Source: Acidobacteriota bacterium
Lineage (GTDB): Bacteria; Acidobacteriota; Blastocatellia; RBC074
Direction: 5' to 3'
Length of the DNA stretch: 6,859 nt
Assembly: GCA_017991275.1 (NCBI GenBank)
Contig: JAGNMH010000297.1
Coordinates: forward strand, 1 to 6,859
Positions 5,446-6,859 of the stretch are shown piece by piece. The notes under the pieces are model-generated. The model had not been told where the DNA came from. It searched no databases and worked only from the letters and a program-made list of their open reading frames with translations. Numbering within the stretch: position 1 is the stretch's first letter; every line of letters starts with the position of its first letter. Position numbers and translations under genes: made by a program.

Positions 5446-5635
5446 CCCTGCGAGTTTGTTAGACCAATTCTGGTTGACTCGAAATCTCTACAAGAACCAA
5501 TCCGGCAGTATCCGCACCTGCTGGAGATCGGTGAAGAAAAAAGAAAACGTAAGCTAGCAAAAGCCGGGATGATGATTCTGTTGTCGCTGTAAAGCCGTAC
5601 TCAAAGATTGAAGCTCTATCTTTGAGTACAGTTTT
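5446..5635 (+). ncRNA. Candidate structured leader or small RNA ending in a hairpin
   Basis: From the predicted start, the RNA can form ACCA/TGGT enclosed by GAGT/ACTC (about 5452-5480) and CCGGCAG/CTGCTGG (5502-5508/5518-5524, one G-U). It ends with a perfect 12-bp stem, GTACTCAAAGAT/ATCTTTGAGTAC (5597-5608/5618-5629), followed by AGTTTT. CCGGC (5502-5506) can instead pair with GCCGG (5563-5567), an alternative fold. The layout of promoter, roughly 185-nt RNA and hairpin with a short T-run fits either an attenuated leader of the receptor gene or a stand-alone small RNA. A 53-codon TTG-started frame (5431-5592) runs through it; it overlaps the promoter and lacks a ribosome site, so I do not call it a gene. 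No known RNA family was recognised. Confidence 0.4.
5597..5635 (+). terminator. Perfect 12-bp hairpin, attenuator-like
   Basis: The arms at 5597-5608 and 5618-5629 are perfectly complementary around a 9-nt loop (TGAAGCTCT), then AGTTTT. The stem is only moderately GC and the T-run is four, so termination may be partial, as in attenuators. It lies 66 bp before the receptor start. Confidence 0.5.
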
Positions 5636-5648
5636 CGGTGACAAATTT

Positions 5649-5665
5649 GGCTGACACTGTCAGCC
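5649..5665. promoter_or_regulatory. 17-bp perfect palindrome, possible operator
   Basis: GGCTGACA-C-TGTCAGCC is an 8-bp perfect inverted repeat around one base, ending 30 bp before the receptor ATG. The lack of a loop favours binding by a dimeric protein over an RNA hairpin. It is downstream of the predicted promoter, so a roadblock or mRNA-level role is also possible. Confidence 0.45.
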
Positions 5666-5695
5666 CATCAACTGACTCATCACGGAGAAATCACA

Positions 5696-6859
5696 ATGCC
5701 TGCTCTTAAATTTATCAGGATCAATTACCTGCTTTTTGCATTTCTTGTTTGTACCGGCACCGCTTTTGCCCAGGAATTTCGCGGCTCTATCGCAGGTCGC
5801 GTTACAGAAAGCTCGGGCGCGGCGGTCGTTGGCGCACAGGTCACAGTTACAAACGTAGCCACAAACACTTCAGCCAGCGCCATAACCAGCGACACCGGAG
5901 AATACCAGTCGCTTTTTCTGATACCTGGCAATTACACGCTTTCTATTGAGGCCAAGGGCTTCAAAAAATCTATTCGCCAGAACGTAGAAGTCCGGGTCGG
6001 TGACAAACTGCAACTGGACATAACACTGGAAATCGGAGCCGTAACCGAATCTGTCAATGTCACTGCCGAGGCCTCGCTGTTGGAAACCAACACGGCCTCT
6101 GCGGGTCAGGTCATTGATCGCCGACGCATTTCTGAACTGCCGCTTTCTGATGGAAATCCATTCGTGTTAACGCGGCTGGCTCCTGGCATTGCGTACACTG
6201 GCGACCTGCTTTTCTCACGCCCCTTTGATAATGGCGGCACGTCTTCTGTTGTTGCCGACGGCGCGCCGGGCGGCAACGAATTCTCCCTGGATGGCACGCC
6301 CAATGCAGCGAGCGGACGACGTGTGGCTTATGTGCCACCAGCCGACGCCGTGCAAGAATTCAAGGTTGAGACCGCCAGCTTCGACGGTCAGCAATCGCAC
6401 ACTGCCGGAGCGACGATTAACGTCACCATGCGCAGCGGCCAAAACAAATTTCACGGAACTGGATACGAATTCGTACGCAATGACATTTTGTCGGCCAACA
6501 ATTTCTTTTCAAATTTCAACAATCGCCCGCGTGATACGACACGCTACAACCGTTATGGCGGGACGATTGGCGGGCCGGTCGTGTTGCCTCGTTTTGGCAC
6601 TGGCGGCAAACCAATCTGGACAGGGCGCGACCGCACATTTTTCTTTTTTGCATACGAAGGATTGAAAGACGCTTTCCAGGAACCGGCTTCTTTCACGGTG
6701 CCGACTTTGGCAATGCGTGAGGGTGATTTTTCAGCTTTGTTGCCCAGCATCGTGATCTACGACCCCGCGACTGCTCGACAGAACGGCGCGCGCGTTCAGC
6801 GTGATCCGTTCCCAGGCAACAAAATTCCAGCCAACCGCTTCAATCCGGTCGCGCTGAAC
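5696..6859 (+). CDS. TonB-dependent receptor with CnaB-like N-domain (Oar/SusC-like), 3' end missing
   Basis: The frame is open for 388 codons to the window end; full proteins of this family are usually around 1000 residues or more, so only the N-terminal third is here. Residues 1-25 form a signal peptide (cleavage after AFA). About 26-112 is a carboxypeptidase-regulatory-like/CnaB beta-sandwich (GSIAGRVTESSGAAVVGAQV, TSDTGEYQS, PGNYTLSIEAKGFK). From about 118 a TonB plug follows: VNVTAEASLLE, ISELPLSDGNPF, NEFSLDG (194-200) and GATINVTMRSGQNKFHG from 238. The later IGGPV and FFFFAYEGLKD mark entry to the beta-barrel and are typical of the large acidobacterial receptor family. It is an outer-membrane importer or adhesin; the substrate, often glycan or peptide in relatives, cannot be told. 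The start is supported by GGAG (5684-5687) 8 nt upstream and by the signal peptide. No SusD partner is visible. Confidence 0.9.
   Translation, partial: MPALKFIRINYLLFAFLVCTGTAFAQEFRGSIAGRVTESSGAAVVGAQVTVTNVATNTSASAITSDTGEYQSLFLIPGNYTLSIEAKGFKKSIRQNVEVRVGDKLQLDITLEIGAVTESVNVTAEASLLETNTASAGQVIDRRRISELPLSDGNPFVLTRLAPGIAYTGDLLFSRPFDNGGTSSVVADGAPGGNEFSLDGTPNAASGRRVAYVPPADAVQEFKVETASFDGQQSHTAGATINVTMRSGQNKFHGTGYEFVRNDILSANNFFSNFNNRPRDTTRYNRYGGTIGGPVVLPRFGTGGKPIWTGRDRTFFFFAYEGLKDAFQEPASFTVPTLAMREGDFSALLPSIVIYDPATARQNGARVQRDPFPGNKIPANRFNPVALN

Overview
The window carries six genes or gene parts, all on the + strand, and looks like the chromosome of an environmental Acidobacteriota (perhaps Blastocatellia-like). 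The taxonomic clues are the CnaB/carboxypeptidase-like N-domain fused to a TonB-type plug in the last gene, an LVIVD-type protein, the Y_Y_Y-sensor-type kinase box at the left edge, and moderate GC. The taxonomy is inference from gene types, not from a marker gene. No tRNA, rRNA, CRISPR array, transposase or phage gene was seen.

Left part (1-1588): about 78 bases encode a histidine-kinase H-box. They run, in a different frame, into the C-terminal part of an LVIVD-repeat surface protein (to 602). This is a chimeric join or a contig-edge artefact. The LVIVD gene overlaps by ATGA with a stand-alone heptose-7-phosphate kinase domain (rfaE1/hldA type), which points to ADP-heptose and LPS-core synthesis.

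Middle part (1589-2813): 497 gene-free bases hold a 15-bp palindrome, a GNRA-loop hairpin, a plausible promoter and a roughly 245-nt leader rich in hairpins. The leader precedes a secreted 3D-domain protein, probably a cell-wall lytic enzyme or a partner of one. A textbook intrinsic terminator closes this unit.

Third part (2814-5392): an R. etli-type (class 3, SxxK plus Cys/Lys/Cys) asparaginase overlaps by ATGA with a class V PLP enzyme. A 75-aa Ala/Lys-rich protein of unknown function with a good ribosome-binding site follows, then a probable terminator.

Right part (5393-6859): a strong sigma70-like promoter (GTGACA, 17 bp, TATAAT) starts a roughly 245-nt leader. The leader carries alternative stems, a perfect 12-bp hairpin and a 17-bp palindrome, and leads into an Oar/SusC-like TonB-dependent receptor that runs off the window end.

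The common theme is cell-envelope building (heptose, peptidoglycan, outer-membrane uptake) plus asparagine use. The least explained material is the two long structured leaders. I found no evidence of a complete novel multi-gene system.
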